From the NCBI GenBank assembly GCA_020438915.1, contig JAGQTR010000376.1, positions 1 through 7,374 of the forward strand: a stretch of 7,374 nucleotides of DNA. Direction: 5' to 3'. The stretch comes from Mycobacterium sp. Its GTDB lineage: Bacteria; Actinomycetota; Actinomycetes; Mycobacteriales; Mycobacteriaceae. Shown in pieces: positions 6,837 through 7,374 of the stretch. How positions within the stretch are numbered: position 1 is the stretch's first letter; each line of letters begins with the position of its first letter. The notes below the pieces were generated by a model that saw only the letters and a list, made by a program, of their open reading frames with translations, did no database searches and had not been told where the DNA came from. Both the position numbers and the translations under genes were made by a program.

Positions 6837-7374
6837 CCCGACACTTCCTGCGCGATGACGACCTGACCCCCGGGGAGCAGGCCGACGTCCTGGCGCTGGC
6901 GGCGGACCTGAAAAAGACCCCCTTTGCCCGCCGTCCGCTGGAGGGTCCGCGCGGGGTCGCGGTGATCTTCGAGAAGAACTCCACGCGTACCCGGTTCTCA
7001 TTCGAAATGGGCATCGCGCAACTCGGCGGGCACGCCGTGGTTGTCGACGGGCGCAGCACCCAACTGGGTCGTGAGGAGACCCTGGAGGACACCGGCCGGG
7101 TGCTGTCGCGGTACGTCGACGCCATCGTGTGGCGAACCTTTGCCCAGGAACGACTCAGCGCCATGGCCTCGGGGGCAACCGTGCCGATCGTCAATGCCCT
7201 CTCCGACGAGTTCCACCCCTGCCAGGTGCTGGCCGATCTGCAGACGCTGGCTGAGCGAAAGGGGGCACTGAAAGGGCTGCGGCTCAGCTACTTCGGTGAT
7301 GGTGCCAACAACATGGCGCATTCGCTGATGCTGGGCGGAGTCACCGCGGGAATCCACGTCACCATTGCCGCCCC
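6833..7374 (+). CDS. argF: Ornithine carbamoyltransferase (3' end cut by window edge)
   Basis: ArgF joins carbamoyl phosphate and ornithine to give citrulline. Only the first 180 codons are present, and the frame is still open at the right edge; the family is about 305-310 residues, so some 125 are missing. The N-terminal carbamoyl-phosphate domain is complete: STRTR at 50-54, QLGREET at 77-83, WRTF at 100-103 and HPCQ at 128-131. The ornithine domain begins with GDGANNM at 155-161, with the Asn that contacts ornithine. The HCLP motif with the catalytic cysteine would lie outside the window. The ATG overlaps the argD TGA (ATGA at 6833-6836), and no clear Shine-Dalgarno precedes it, so coupled translation with argD is likely. 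STRTR followed by HPCQ and the operon context favour ornithine over aspartate carbamoyltransferase. Confidence 0.96.
   Translation, partial: MTRHFLRDDDLTPGEQADVLALAADLKKTPFARRPLEGPRGVAVIFEKNSTRTRFSFEMGIAQLGGHAVVVDGRSTQLGREETLEDTGRVLSRYVDAIVWRTFAQERLSAMASGATVPIVNALSDEFHPCQVLADLQTLAERKGALKGLRLSYFGDGANNMAHSLMLGGVTAGIHVTIAA

Noticed and set aside
5418..7001. 527-codon open frame on the minus strand across argB, argD and argF
   Set aside because: It lies opposite three well-recognised genes with intact catalytic motifs, and its translation is low-complexity (rich in R, G, D, H) without a recognisable domain. Such antisense frames are a by-product of GC-rich third positions.
1..7374. Novel system, mobile element, CRISPR array, tRNA or phage island
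   Set aside because: Nearly every base belongs to six recognised housekeeping genes in their usual actinobacterial order. No direct-repeat arrays, insertion-sequence ends, integrase or transposase motifs or tRNA cloverleaf were seen.

Overview
The window is a high-GC actinobacterial chromosome segment, most likely from a Mycobacterium/Mycolicibacterium-type species. The encoded proteins resemble, from memory, the PheT and Arg proteins of Mycobacterium tuberculosis almost end to end. The gene order (pheT, then argC-argJ-argB-argD-argF, all on the + strand) is the usual mycobacterial arrangement. No mobile element, tRNA, rRNA, CRISPR array or foreign-looking island is visible. I find no previously undescribed system; this is housekeeping DNA.

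Layout. Positions 1-2433 hold pheT (phenylalanyl-tRNA synthetase beta chain), which is already open at the left edge and lacks roughly its first 25 codons. Positions 2434-2552 are the only sizeable non-coding gap. It has no convincing intrinsic terminator, but just before argC it carries an ARG-box-like operator: three TGCA cores at exact 10-bp steps, two of them forming a perfect inverted repeat. A possible promoter overlaps this operator, and it would produce an argC mRNA with almost no leader. From 2553 to the right edge, argC, argJ, argB, argD and argF are packed with a 4-base start/stop overlap at each of the four junctions (ATGA, ATGA, GTGA, ATGA). argF is cut by the right edge after 180 codons.

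How the genes work together. ArgB phosphorylates N-acetylglutamate and ArgC reduces the acyl phosphate to the semialdehyde. ArgD transaminates that to N-acetylornithine. ArgJ moves the acetyl group from N-acetylornithine back to glutamate, closing the acetyl cycle and releasing ornithine. ArgF then carbamoylates ornithine to citrulline. The later genes of the pathway (argR, argG, argH in mycobacteria) would be expected beyond the right edge. Control probably acts at two levels: ArgR at the argC operator, and arginine feedback on ArgB, inferred from its N-terminal extension.
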